DNA of 64,000 nucleotides from an uncultured Lachnoclostridium sp. (GCA_944381625.1 CALWLW010000006.1:1-64000); one strand, 5' to 3'. Shown: positions 27,700 to 36,035, numbered from the stretch's first letter. Notes: generated from the sequence alone by a model not told the origin. Numbers and translations are program-made.

Positions 27700-28597
27700 G
27701 ATATGTGAGATTGCGATCCGGGATCTCCTGGAGGGATTCCCGGAGTGGAAAAATATGGACGGACAGATCTACGGAGTGTCCGACCCGGAAGATCCGGAGG
27801 ATCATTCCATTGTTTATGTGAAAAGTACGGCGGCGGAATCTGTCGGGGAGAGAAAAGAGTGTATCTTTGTTACGGGAAAAGACATGGAGCTCTCCCTGGA
27901 TCCGTCCAGCGTTCAGCTGAAATGCTCTTATCCCAAAAATCTGTACGGGGAACTTCTGGAACGTCTGAAAACGCTCATGCCCCATGTGGGACAGCGTATG
28001 GCCGCAGGGTGCTGCGCCAGCGAGGATGTACAGATCGGAGAGGATGTGCAGATCGGCCCCTTCTGCACCATTGGACGGGATGTGGTGATCGGTGACGGCT
28101 GTCGCATCGGCGCGGGAACTGTGATCGGCGACCATGTACGGATCGGCAACGATGTACAGATCCGGGAGAAATGTCTCGTGGGCGTGGAGGATGCGGATAT
28201 TTACCGGACAGAGGACGGCGCCTGCAGGACGCTGCCCCACCTGGCGGGAACGGTGATTGAAGACGGATGCCTTCTGCTGGCGGGATCGGTGCTGGCGGCG
28301 GGGGATACGCGGACCACGGTACTGGGCAGGGGCTCCATGATCGGCCTGCTGGGAGACGTGGGACACAACTGCCGCGTCGGGGAAGAGACGCTGATCAGCG
28401 GCAAGGCCAGCATCTCCGGCCACTGCCGGGTGGGGGACCATGTCTATGTGGCGCCCATGGCGGTGACGACGAACCGGATGCAGGTGGGAGACCACGCGTA
28501 TCTGGGGATTGGAGCAGTGGCCATCAAAGATGTGCCCGAGAGTGAGAAGCAGTTCGGCAATCCGGCCAGAAAGGTGCTGGAGAGCAGGAAGAAATAG
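27692..28597 (+). CDS. LpxD-like left-handed beta-helix N-acyltransferase
   Basis: ATG at 27692, six bases after GGGAG, overlapping the previous gene by 8 bases. 301 residues: an N-terminal alpha/beta domain (1-105), then hexapeptide repeats (IGEDVQIGPFCTIGRDVVIG and on) to the C-terminus. The region around His225 (DVGHNCRVGEE) and the preceding GxxxADxYRTEDG segment align with LpxD, whose catalytic His sits in the same kind of motif; WbpD-type acetyltransferases are shorter and lack the N-terminal domain. LpxD uses acyl-carrier-protein thioesters as donor. In this cluster the acceptor is probably the 3-amino group of a UDP-GlcNAcA derivative, and the donor may be the carrier protein encoded at 32483. 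An ordinary acetyl-CoA donor cannot be excluded. Confidence 0.75.
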   Translation: MFKICEIAIRDLLEGFPEWKNMDGQIYGVSDPEDPEDHSIVYVKSTAAESVGERKECIFVTGKDMELSLDPSSVQLKCSYPKNLYGELLERLKTLMPHVGQRMAAGCCASEDVQIGEDVQIGPFCTIGRDVVIGDGCRIGAGTVIGDHVRIGNDVQIREKCLVGVEDADIYRTEDGACRTLPHLAGTVIEDGCLLLAGSVLAAGDTRTTVLGRGSMIGLLGDVGHNCRVGEETLISGKASISGHCRVGDHVYVAPMAVTTNRMQVGDHAYLGIGAVAIKDVPESEKQFGNPARKVLESRKK

Positions 28598-28619
28598 ACG
28601 AGAAGACAGGAGAATAGCT

Positions 28620-30131
28620 ATGGTTCAGAATATCCTGGATTACCTGGAGACGAGCGCGGCGGAGTGTCCGGACAAGGCCGCGTTTGAGGATCTGGAAGCG
28701 AGTTATACTTATGCGCAGGTTGTGGAATATGGGAAGCGGATCGGCAGCGCCCTGGCGGAACTGCTTCCTCAGAATGCGCCGGTTCCCGTCCTGATGGAAA
28801 AGGAAGCGTGGACGCTGAATGTCTTTATGGGAGCAGTCTATGCAGGCTGCTTTTATTCATTGGTGGAACCGGAACAGCCGGCGGAGCGGATCCTGACGAT
28901 CCTTTCCACCCTGGAGGCGGAGCTTCTGGTGACCAGCAGGAAGCTGGAAGAGAAAGTGAGGGAGTTGGGATTTTCCGGGAAGATCCTGCTGGCGGAAGAA
29001 CTGGCGGAGCAGGAGATCCGGGAAGAGGCGCTGAAAGCCAGAAGAGAGGCTTTCTGCGATGTGGACCCGCTGTATACCAATTTCACCTCCGGTTCCACAG
29101 GGACGCCCAAAGGCGTGGTGGTCTCCCACCGTTCGGTCATTGATTTCACCGAGCATTTTGTGCGTTTATTTGGGATCGGCAGGGACGATGTGATCGCCAA
29201 CCAGGCTCCGTTTGATTTTGACGTATCTGTGAAAGATATCTTCCCGGCGCTGAAGACCGGAGCCACTATAGAAGTGATTCCAAAGAAATTCTTTTCTGTT
29301 CCAAAGAAACTTCTGGATTTTCTGGATGACAGAAAAGTGACCAATCTGACCTGGGCGGTGTCGGCGCTTTGCATTATTTCCATGCTGAAAGGTTTCCGCT
29401 ATAAAGTGCCGGGGACCATCCGCCGGGTGATGTTCAGCGGGGAAGTGATGCCGGTGAAACATCTGAATTACTGGAGAAGCTATCTGCCGGACGCCCTTTA
29501 TGTGAATCTGTATGGCCCCACGGAGATTACCTGCAATTGTACTTATTATATCGTGGACCGGGAATTTGCCGAGGACGAGCTTCTTCCTGTGGGCAGGGCG
29601 TTCCCCAACGAGCGGGTATTTTTGCTGGATGAGGAAGACCGTTTGTTGACGGAGCCGGGGAAGCTGGGCGAGATCTGTGTGTCCGGGACGGCTCTGGCGC
29701 TGGGCTACTACCGGAACTGGGAGAAGACGGAAGAGGTATTTATCCAGAATCCTCTGAACCGCCGGTATCTGGAGCCGGTCTACCGTACCGGAGATCTGGG
29801 GCGGTATGATGAACACGGGGAACTCTATTATGTGACACGGAAGGATTTCCAGATCAAGCATATGGGACACCGGATCGAGCTGGGCGAGATCGAAGCGGCC
29901 TTTCAGGCGCTGGACGGGGTATCCAGAGCCTGCTGTATCTATGACGAGCCCAATACAAAGATCATCGGATTTTACGTGGGAACGCCGGAGGCCAAAGAAA
30001 TCATCGACGGGCTGGCGGAGAAGCTGCCCCGTTTTATGATTCCCAATGTATTCTGTAAAGTGGAACAAATGCCCATCACGAAAAACGGGAAGATCGACCG
30101 GAAAGCGCTGATGGCGGAGTATGGAAAGTGA
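28620..30131 (+). CDS. Amino-acid adenylating ligase, DltA-like
   Basis: ATG seven bases after AGGAG. The 503-residue product has the adenylation core motifs in order: A3 FTSGSTGTPKGVV, A4 APFDFDVSVKDIFP, A5 NLYGPTEITCN, A7 YRTGDLGRYDEHGELYY, A8 KHMGHRIELGEIE and A10 TKNGKIDRKAL with the catalytic Lys. The A4 Asp pattern matches DltA and NRPS domains that bind the alpha-amino group of an amino acid. DltA charges D-alanine onto the carrier DltC. Here there is no DltB or DltD, but a DltC-like carrier lies at 32483. I infer loading of an amino acid on that carrier; which amino acid is not known. Confidence 0.88.
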   Translation: MVQNILDYLETSAAECPDKAAFEDLEASYTYAQVVEYGKRIGSALAELLPQNAPVPVLMEKEAWTLNVFMGAVYAGCFYSLVEPEQPAERILTILSTLEAELLVTSRKLEEKVRELGFSGKILLAEELAEQEIREEALKARREAFCDVDPLYTNFTSGSTGTPKGVVVSHRSVIDFTEHFVRLFGIGRDDVIANQAPFDFDVSVKDIFPALKTGATIEVIPKKFFSVPKKLLDFLDDRKVTNLTWAVSALCIISMLKGFRYKVPGTIRRVMFSGEVMPVKHLNYWRSYLPDALYVNLYGPTEITCNCTYYIVDREFAEDELLPVGRAFPNERVFLLDEEDRLLTEPGKLGEICVSGTALALGYYRNWEKTEEVFIQNPLNRRYLEPVYRTGDLGRYDEHGELYYVTRKDFQIKHMGHRIELGEIEAAFQALDGVSRACCIYDEPNTKIIGFYVGTPEAKEIIDGLAEKLPRFMIPNVFCKVEQMPITKNGKIDRKALMAEYGK

Positions 30132-30138
30132 GGCTGAC

Positions 30139-31311
30139 ATGAACGAAGCGAAGCTGCAGGAGCTGGCGCTGTCCCTGGGCACGCCGTCCTTTGTGTTTGA
30201 TACAGATATCCTGACGGAGCGGGCAAGGTGGATTGCCGGTACGATCCGCCCGGCGAAACTGTGTTTCGCCATGAAAGCGAACCCGTTTCTGGTCAAAACG
30301 CTGGAGGGGTATGTGGAACGGTACGAAGTCTGCTCGCCCGGCGAATTTCACATTTGCGTGCAGAGCGGGCTGGATATGGAAAAAATCGTCCTGTCCGGTG
30401 TGAACAAGGAATATGAAGACGTGCGTTATGCCATGTCCCAGGGAGTTAGGCACTATACGGCGGAGTCTGTGAGCCAGTTTTACCTGGTGGAACGATGCGC
30501 GGAAGAACTTGGAAAACAGGTGGAGATCCTGCTGCGGGTGACCAGCGGGAATCAGTTCGGCATGAGCGAAGAAGACGTGCTGGGGCTGATCCGGACGCGG
30601 GAAAATTATTCCCATGTGGAGATCCGGGGCCTGCAGTATTTTACCGGTACCCAGAAAAAAGTGATCAAGAAGATCGCGGCGGAAGTGGCGTATATTGAAG
30701 AACTGATCCGCCGTCTGGAAGAGGAAGAGGGATTTGTGTCCAGGGAGCTGGAATTCGGTCCGGGCCTGGGCGTGCCCTATTTTACCAAAGATGATTTCCG
30801 GGAGGACCGGGCCCTGCTGGAAGCGTTCATGGAACTGTTCCGGGAGGAGCGGCCTTATGAAGTGACTTTCGAGATGGGGCGTTATCTGACGGCTTCCTGC
30901 GGATATTATATGACGAAGATTATGGATCAGAAGCGCAATGATGCGGTCAATGTGTGCATCGTGGACGGCGGCATCCATCATGTGAACTATTACGGCCAGA
31001 ATATGGCCATGAAGACTCCGATCCTTTCTTATTTTCCCCAGCATCCCATAGAGGAGGAAAAAGAAGAGGAATGGACGGTCTACGGGTCTTTGTGTACGGT
31101 GGCGGATATTCTGCTGAAAAAGCTGCCGTTAAAAGACGCGCGGGTGGGAGACTATCTGGTTTTCCACAACATCGGGGCCTATTCGGTGACGGAGGGGATC
31201 TATCTGTTCCTGAGCCGCCGGATGCCGGAGGTTTATCTGTACGGCGAGAAAGACGGCGCCCGACTGGTGCGCGGCGCGCTGGAGACATGGAAATGGAATA
31301 CAGAAGAATAA
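30139..31311 (+). CDS. Fold-type III PLP enzyme, decarboxylase family (candidate carrier-bound amino-acid decarboxylase)
   Basis: I choose the ATG at 30139 with GTGAGG just upstream; an ATG at 30121 lies inside the ligase gene. The 390-residue protein has Lys46 in LCFAMKANPF for PLP, ELEFGPGLGVPYF for the phosphate, and Cys319 in YGSLCTVADIL, equivalent to the active-site Cys of decarboxylases. It is distantly similar to the enzyme at 21238. Its place directly after a DltA-like ligase and before a carrier protein recalls the butirosin pathway, where BtrK decarboxylates glutamyl-S-ACP. A similar role here is an inference; a free amino acid decarboxylase or an epimerase are alternatives. Confidence 0.8.
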   Translation: MNEAKLQELALSLGTPSFVFDTDILTERARWIAGTIRPAKLCFAMKANPFLVKTLEGYVERYEVCSPGEFHICVQSGLDMEKIVLSGVNKEYEDVRYAMSQGVRHYTAESVSQFYLVERCAEELGKQVEILLRVTSGNQFGMSEEDVLGLIRTRENYSHVEIRGLQYFTGTQKKVIKKIAAEVAYIEELIRRLEEEEGFVSRELEFGPGLGVPYFTKDDFREDRALLEAFMELFREERPYEVTFEMGRYLTASCGYYMTKIMDQKRNDAVNVCIVDGGIHHVNYYGQNMAMKTPILSYFPQHPIEEEKEEEWTVYGSLCTVADILLKKLPLKDARVGDYLVFHNIGAYSVTEGIYLFLSRRMPEVYLYGEKDGARLVRGALETWKWNTEE

Positions 31312-31347
31312 AAGAATGCGCATTCCTGGCCGGGAGTGCGCATTCTT
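31312..31347. terminator. Bidirectional terminator between convergent genes
   Basis: A 15-bp stem (31312-31326 with 31333-31347, one G-T pair) and a 6-base loop. It lies directly after the decarboxylase stop codon and ten bases before the end of the minus-strand GDPD gene. Confidence 0.75.
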
Positions 31348-31357
31348 CTATAATAAA

Positions 31358-32278
31358 TCAAAGTTCCAGATCTTCCGAAGAAAGAAAATCTGTATACAGT
31401 CCATGTACGCCCCTGCGGAGCTCTTCATTGGCCTGGTCGGGGCGGTTCACGGTGTGCTCATAGATGATAATGTTCTTTGACCGATAGAGATCGATGGTTT
31501 CCTGATCCCAGTCTCCATATGGAACAGTCACGATGTAGATGTTTTCATCATAGCATATGTTCATGATTTTGTTTGGGAATCTGGAGCCAAATTTATAAGC
31601 GGTAAATAGAAAATTGCTGTCCGAAAACGAATAAAGCTGTAAAATCTCCGCTTTGGCACCAGAATCGTAAATCTGAATAATAAATCGATCTGTGATGGAA
31701 GGATTAAAAAAACTCAACTCTACAAGATCGCGGATGACGTTTACATAGTCAGATTCCTTTGTGTCAATAATTATATAAAGATCAGAGTATTGATCCATAT
31801 ACTGAATAAGATCAGAAGCAGTCATAGGACTGTATTTGCCATAAATATTTCCTGAAATAAATTCCTGCAGTGTGGGAGGCGTTTCAGATCCCCATTGTTC
31901 TGCCCATTTATGCATACAGACTAAATGGTGGTCAGATGTATACATAAAATCAATTTCAATGTACCTTTCTCCGCCAGACAAAGTATTTTCCAAGGCTTCC
32001 CGGGAATTAGAGTAATCCAGGCCATCAATGCCGCCGCCGGCATGATGAATCAGTTGAGCCTGGTTAATCCACAGGTTCTCTTCAGGTTCAAAAGCGGGAT
32101 AGTCAGAAAAATCAACATTAGTGTCCACTGTGTCAGAAATTTGAAACTGATAATAGATGTCTGCTTTGATTTGAGTGACTTCTTCTGCATATTTGAAAAT
32201 AAATATGAGAACTGCGATCAGAAGAAGGATATGGTAAAATACGACGAGAAGGATTTTCTTTGCAGTAATTTTTGTCAT
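31358..32278 (-). CDS. Membrane-anchored glycerophosphodiester phosphodiesterase (GDPD) family protein
   Basis: 306 residues; the start is preceded on the minus strand by GAGGT. One N-terminal helix (ILLVVFYHILLLIAVLIFIF) anchors a domain predicted to lie outside the cell. GDPD signatures are HHAGGG, NSREALENTLSGGERYIEIDF and the paired-acid/His motif SDHHLVCMHKW. GDPD enzymes cleave glycerophosphodiesters to glycerol-3-phosphate and an alcohol. The gene is AT-richer than its neighbours and runs against them, splitting the ligase/decarboxylase genes from the carrier-protein gene. It could trim glycerol-phosphate groups from a surface polymer; an LtaS-like transferase at 57869 could add them. 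Confidence 0.85.
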   Translation of the reverse strand: MTKITAKKILLVVFYHILLLIAVLIFIFKYAEEVTQIKADIYYQFQISDTVDTNVDFSDYPAFEPEENLWINQAQLIHHAGGGIDGLDYSNSREALENTLSGGERYIEIDFMYTSDHHLVCMHKWAEQWGSETPPTLQEFISGNIYGKYSPMTASDLIQYMDQYSDLYIIIDTKESDYVNVIRDLVELSFFNPSITDRFIIQIYDSGAKAEILQLYSFSDSNFLFTAYKFGSRFPNKIMNICYDENIYIVTVPYGDWDQETIDLYRSKNIIIYEHTVNRPDQANEELRRGVHGLYTDFLSSEDLEL

Positions 32279-32315
32279 TTTTTTACCTCATATGTATTCC
32301 TTATGTATTCAGGTA

Positions 32316-32344
32316 AGTATAAAAAAATTAGTTCAAAAAGTCAA
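32316..32344 (-). promoter_or_regulatory. Sigma-A promoter of the GDPD gene
   Basis: Read on the minus strand: TTGACT (32344-32339), 17-nt spacer, TATACT (32321-32316), about 40 bases before the start codon. Confidence 0.7.
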
Positions 32345-32392
32345 GAAAGAACAAGGAGCATTTATCTCAGGCGTTTATTACCGCGAAGGGAA

Positions 32393-32426
32393 ATCCCTTG
32401 CCATAAGCAAGGGATCGTGTTAGAAT
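32393..32426 (+). promoter_or_regulatory. Candidate promoter with overlapping dyad upstream of the carrier-protein gene
   Basis: TTGCCA (32398-32403), 17-nt spacer, TAGAAT (32421-32426). A 9-bp inverted repeat (32393-32401 with 32407-32415) covers the -35 box, as an operator would. It could instead be a hairpin ending minor transcripts. The rest of 32345-32482 shows nothing I can name. Confidence 0.4.
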
Positions 32427-32482
32427 GACTTGGAAAATAGTGATAAAATCTAAAATTTTACAAAGAATGGACGATCGTATTT

Positions 32483-32713
32483 ATGGAAGAATTAATGGAA
32501 CTTCTCCAGGCGTTAAAGCCGGAGATTGATTTTGAAACAGAAAAAGAACTGATCGACGACGGTCTCTTGGAGTCTTTCGATGTGATCACTTTGGTCGCGG
32601 AGATTGAAGACCGGTTCGGCGTGGAGATCCCGGCGGAGGAGATTGTGCCGGAAAACCTGAATTCCGCGGAAGGGATCTGGGACTTGATCCAGCGGATCGG
32701 AGAGGAAGCATAA
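32483..32713 (+). CDS. Acyl/aminoacyl carrier protein, DltC-like
   Basis: 76 residues, acidic and helical. The segment DDGLLESFDVITLVAEIEDRF carries Ser31, the expected phosphopantetheine attachment site, in the D/E-S-F context of DltC and NRPS-type carriers. The ribosome site of the ATG at 32483 is weak; an ATG at 32495 with GGAAG upstream would remove four residues. It is followed two bases later by a WbpE-like gene. I infer that it carries the amino acid activated by the DltA-like ligase (28620) and delivers it to the LpxD-like acyltransferase (27692). Confidence 0.85.
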   Translation: MEELMELLQALKPEIDFETEKELIDDGLLESFDVITLVAEIEDRFGVEIPAEEIVPENLNSAEGIWDLIQRIGEEA

Positions 32714-32714
32714 G

Positions 32715-33851
32715 ATGGAATTTCGTGATCTGAAAAAGCAGTACCAGGTGCTGAAGCCTGAGATGGATGCCGCGATTGGCCAGGTGCTGGAAAGTACCGG
32801 TTTCATCGGGGGCAGGCCTGTGACGGAGCTGGAAGCGGAACTGGCAGAATATGTGGGTGTGAAGCACTGTATCACCTGCGGGAACGGCACGGACGCGCTG
32901 ACGCTGGCATTGATGGCCTGGGGAATCGGCGAAGGGGACGCGGTATTTGTGCCGGACTTCACCTTTTTCTCTTCTGCGGAAACGGTGTCCTACGAGGGGG
33001 CGACACCGGTATTTACCGATATTCTGGCGTATACCTTTAATATGGACCCGGACAGTCTGGAACGGGCGGTGCAGGCCGTGCTGGCAGAGGGAAAACTGAC
33101 ACCGAAGGCGGTGGTGACGGTGGATCTCTTTGGACTTCCGGCAGACTATGAGAAGATCCGGAAGATTGCGGACCGTTATGGTATGTATATCCTGGAGGAT
33201 GCGGCTCAGGGCTTTGGAGGGAATATCCATGGAAAACGGGCGGGCAGCTTCGGAGATATCGCCACAACCTCGTTCTTCCCGGCCAAGCCCCTGGGATGTT
33301 ATGGGGACGGGGGCGCTGTGTTTACGGATAATGACGATTGGGCGGAACTGATCCGGTCCCTGCGCATCCATGGGAAAGGGACGGACAAGTACGACAATGT
33401 CCGGATCGGTATGAATTCCCGGTTGGACACCCTGCAGGCCGCGGTTCTGCAGGTAAAGCTGAAAGCGTTCCGGGAATATGAGCTGGAAGACACGGATCGG
33501 ATCGCATCGGAATATGCAAAAGGGCTGGCAGGCTGTGTGGATACGCCCAGGATTCCTGAGGGTTATGGCTCCGGCTGGGCGCAGTACAGTATCCTTTTAA
33601 AAGATGAGGAAGAACGCAGAGCGGTTCAAGAGTATTTGAAGGCCCAGGGTGTGCCCACCAATATCTATTATCCCAGAGGGATGCACCAGCAGACGGCGTT
33701 TGCCGGATGCGGAACGTATGGGGAAACATTTCCGGTGACGGAGGATATATGCAGACGGGTGCTGGCGCTTCCCCTTTCTCCGTATCTGGCGAAGGAGGAT
33801 CAGGAGAAGGTGATCCGCCTGATCCGTGAGAAGACAGGAGCGGATATATGA
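32715..33851 (+). CDS. PLP-dependent UDP-3-keto-GlcNAcA aminotransferase, WbpE-like
   Basis: 378 residues starting MEFRDLKKQYQVLKPEM, the usual WbpE/WlbC start. TCGNGTDALTLALMAWG and LEDAAQGFGG bind PLP, and Lys191 in FFPAKPLGCYGDGG forms the Schiff base; this motif distinguishes the WbpE group from the PglE group (SFNGNK) at 20042. It aminates C3 of the keto sugar from the WbpB-like enzyme. Separated from wbpA/wbpB-like genes only by the modification genes and the inverted GDPD gene. Confidence 0.9.
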   Translation: MEFRDLKKQYQVLKPEMDAAIGQVLESTGFIGGRPVTELEAELAEYVGVKHCITCGNGTDALTLALMAWGIGEGDAVFVPDFTFFSSAETVSYEGATPVFTDILAYTFNMDPDSLERAVQAVLAEGKLTPKAVVTVDLFGLPADYEKIRKIADRYGMYILEDAAQGFGGNIHGKRAGSFGDIATTSFFPAKPLGCYGDGGAVFTDNDDWAELIRSLRIHGKGTDKYDNVRIGMNSRLDTLQAAVLQVKLKAFREYELEDTDRIASEYAKGLAGCVDTPRIPEGYGSGWAQYSILLKDEEERRAVQEYLKAQGVPTNIYYPRGMHQQTAFAGCGTYGETFPVTEDICRRVLALPLSPYLAKEDQEKVIRLIREKTGADI

Positions 33852-34936
33852 AGATTTTGTTGATTTCCTATGATTACTGGAAATATGACGGACGGCTCCG
33901 TGAGCTGATCAAGGTGTCAAAGGAACTGGGGGACGTATGGTATATTACCCGGTGTTCTGACGGGGAAGAACCCCAGGAAGAGAGCCATATTTTATATACG
34001 GATCATGGCTACCTGGACTTCCTTCGCTTCTGCTGTGCGCAGGCGCGAAAGCTTGGCGCTATGGATCTGATCTTCATTGATAACCGGAAGGGCATCCTGC
34101 CAGGGTATCTGGCTAAACGCATCTGCCATGCCTCATATGTGGTGCAGGACTGCAGGGAACTGTATGACATGAAGAGCGCGGCGGGGATACCCGGCAAGAT
34201 TGGATGTGTCATGGAGAAAGTGTTTACTAGGCACTCCGATGTGGTGATCGCGGCCAATCCATTCCGGGCCAGGATCATGGTGAAGATGTTCGGGCTTAAA
34301 AAGACTCCGTTGAATTATGAGAATATCCGTAGGCTGGAGTATACGGACGAAGAGAAGAAACAGCAGGCGGAGGATGCGTGCAAAGACTTTTTTCAGGAGC
34401 AGAAATTCCGGATTATTTCTACGGCCGGGTGCGATATGAGCCGTACCACCGGTAAGCTTTTGGAAGCCATGAAGGAGCTGGGAAGCGGCTATGAGCTGCT
34501 GCTGGTGGGAGAGAACGACGAGGAAGACGAGATACTGGCGGAGGCCACGATCCGTGAGCTGGGCCTTGACAATGTGAAGATTCTTCCCCGGATGGATCAG
34601 AATCACCTGAAATATTTCATTAAGAATTGCCAGGTGGGATTTGTCGCTTACCATCAAAGAGACCTGAACAATAAATATTGTGCCAGCGGAAAGATATTCG
34701 AATATCTGTATGAAGGAAAACCGGTGCTTACGTCAACCAACCCTCCCCTTAGGGAATTCTGTGATAAATACGGCGTGGGCATCGCTTCGGACGCGTATGG
34801 CCCGGCGCTGCGCAGGCTGGCGGAAGACTATGAGGCGTTTGAAAAGCAAGTGGAACATTTTATTGCCAGAGTACATGTGGAGAAAAATAATCATAAACTT
34901 GCGGAGAAAATCAGCCAGGAGCTGAAGGAAGGGTAG
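33848..34936 (+). CDS. GT-B fold glycosyltransferase (GT4-like)
   Basis: ATGA overlap with the previous gene. 362 residues; N-terminal LISYDYWKYDGRLREL and DCRELYDMKSAAGIPGK, C-terminal ASGKIFEYLYEGKPVLTS, a donor-site motif of GT4 enzymes in which the first acidic residue of the E-x7-E pair is not obvious. It lies between the WbpE- and WecB-like genes, so it may transfer the diamino-uronic sugar made by this cluster. Specificity is not readable. Confidence 0.78.
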   Translation: MKILLISYDYWKYDGRLRELIKVSKELGDVWYITRCSDGEEPQEESHILYTDHGYLDFLRFCCAQARKLGAMDLIFIDNRKGILPGYLAKRICHASYVVQDCRELYDMKSAAGIPGKIGCVMEKVFTRHSDVVIAANPFRARIMVKMFGLKKTPLNYENIRRLEYTDEEKKQQAEDACKDFFQEQKFRIISTAGCDMSRTTGKLLEAMKELGSGYELLLVGENDEEDEILAEATIRELGLDNVKILPRMDQNHLKYFIKNCQVGFVAYHQRDLNNKYCASGKIFEYLYEGKPVLTSTNPPLREFCDKYGVGIASDAYGPALRRLAEDYEAFEKQVEHFIARVHVEKNNHKLAEKISQELKEG

Positions 34937-34937
34937 T

Positions 34938-36035
34938 ATGAAAAAAGTAATGCTGGTATTCGGGACCAGGCCGGAGGCCATCAAGATGTGCCCGCTGGTC
35001 AATGAATTAAAAGGAAGAAAAGGGATCGAGACCACTGTCTGTGTAACGGGGCAGCACAGGCAGATGCTGGATCAGGTGCTGGAAGCATTTTCGGTCAAAC
35101 CGGATTATGACCTTTCTATTATGAAAGATCGGCAGACACTGTTTGATGTGACGGCCAATATTCTGAACCGGATACGGGAAGTGCTGGAAGAAGTGCGTCC
35201 CGATGTTGTCCTGGTACATGGAGATACGTCCACCACGTTTGTCACGGCGCTGGCCTGCTATTATCTGCAGATTCCGGTGGGACATGTGGAAGCGGGGCTT
35301 CGTACTTATAATATCTATTCTCCTTATCCGGAGGAGTTTAACCGGCAGGCGGTGGGAATTATTGCTGCTTATCATTTTGCGCCCACAGAGCTGTCCAGGG
35401 AAAATCTGGTGAAGGAGGGAAAGGATCCCACTTCCATCTATGTGACCGGCAACACGGCCATCGACGCTTTGAAAACGACGGTGAGGGAGGATTATAGCCA
35501 TCCGGAGCTGGAGTGGGCAAAGGGGAGCAGGCTGATCATGATCACGGCCCACCGCAGGGAAAACCTGGGAGAGCCCATGAAGCATATGTTCCGGGCCATC
35601 CGCCGGGTCTGCGATGAGCATCCTGACATCAAAGCGATCTATCCGATTCATATGAATCCGGTGGTGAGGGAAACAGCCAGAGAGATTTTGGGTGATGATG
35701 AACGGATCCGGATCATCGAGCCATTGGACGTATTGGATTTTCACAATTTCCTGGCCAGGAGTTATCTGATCCTGACGGACAGCGGAGGGATTCAGGAAGA
35801 AGCGCCGTCCCTTGGAAAGCCGGTTCTGGTCATGCGGGATACCACGGAGCGGCCGGAGGGAATCGCCGCCGGTACCTTGAAGCTGGTGGGGACGGAGGAG
35901 GCTGTGATCTACGAAAACTTTAAGCTTCTTCTGGAAAATCAGGAGGAATATGAAAAGATGAGTACGGCAAGCAACCCGTACGGCGACGGTTTCGCGTCTC
36001 AGAGAATCGCGGATATCTTGGAAGGAAACGCATGA
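34938..36035 (+). CDS. Non-hydrolysing UDP-sugar 2-epimerase, WecB/WbpI-like
   Basis: 365 residues, one base after the preceding stop. Family motifs: FGTRPEAIKMCPLV at the N-terminus, VHGDTSTTF, GHVEAGLRT, ITAHRRENLG and TDSGGIQEEAPSLGKPVLVMR. WecB makes UDP-ManNAc from UDP-GlcNAc; WbpI makes the mannuronic form from UDP-GlcNAc3NAcA. With WbpA-, WbpB- and WbpE-like genes nearby the WbpI role is likely, but it could also supply the WecC-like dehydrogenase at 51800 with UDP-ManNAc. Confidence 0.9.
   Translation: MKKVMLVFGTRPEAIKMCPLVNELKGRKGIETTVCVTGQHRQMLDQVLEAFSVKPDYDLSIMKDRQTLFDVTANILNRIREVLEEVRPDVVLVHGDTSTTFVTALACYYLQIPVGHVEAGLRTYNIYSPYPEEFNRQAVGIIAAYHFAPTELSRENLVKEGKDPTSIYVTGNTAIDALKTTVREDYSHPELEWAKGSRLIMITAHRRENLGEPMKHMFRAIRRVCDEHPDIKAIYPIHMNPVVRETAREILGDDERIRIIEPLDVLDFHNFLARSYLILTDSGGIQEEAPSLGKPVLVMRDTTERPEGIAAGTLKLVGTEEAVIYENFKLLLENQEEYEKMSTASNPYGDGFASQRIADILEGNA

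Noticed and set aside
29166..30296. Minus-strand open frame of 376 codons under the DltA-like gene
   Set aside because: Shadow of the ligase gene, whose adenylation motifs are unambiguous.
28620..32713. Calling the ligase and carrier a dlt operon for D-alanylation of teichoic acid
   Set aside because: DltB and DltD are absent, and the genes lie among nucleotide-sugar enzymes with a decarboxylase and an LpxD-like acyltransferase.
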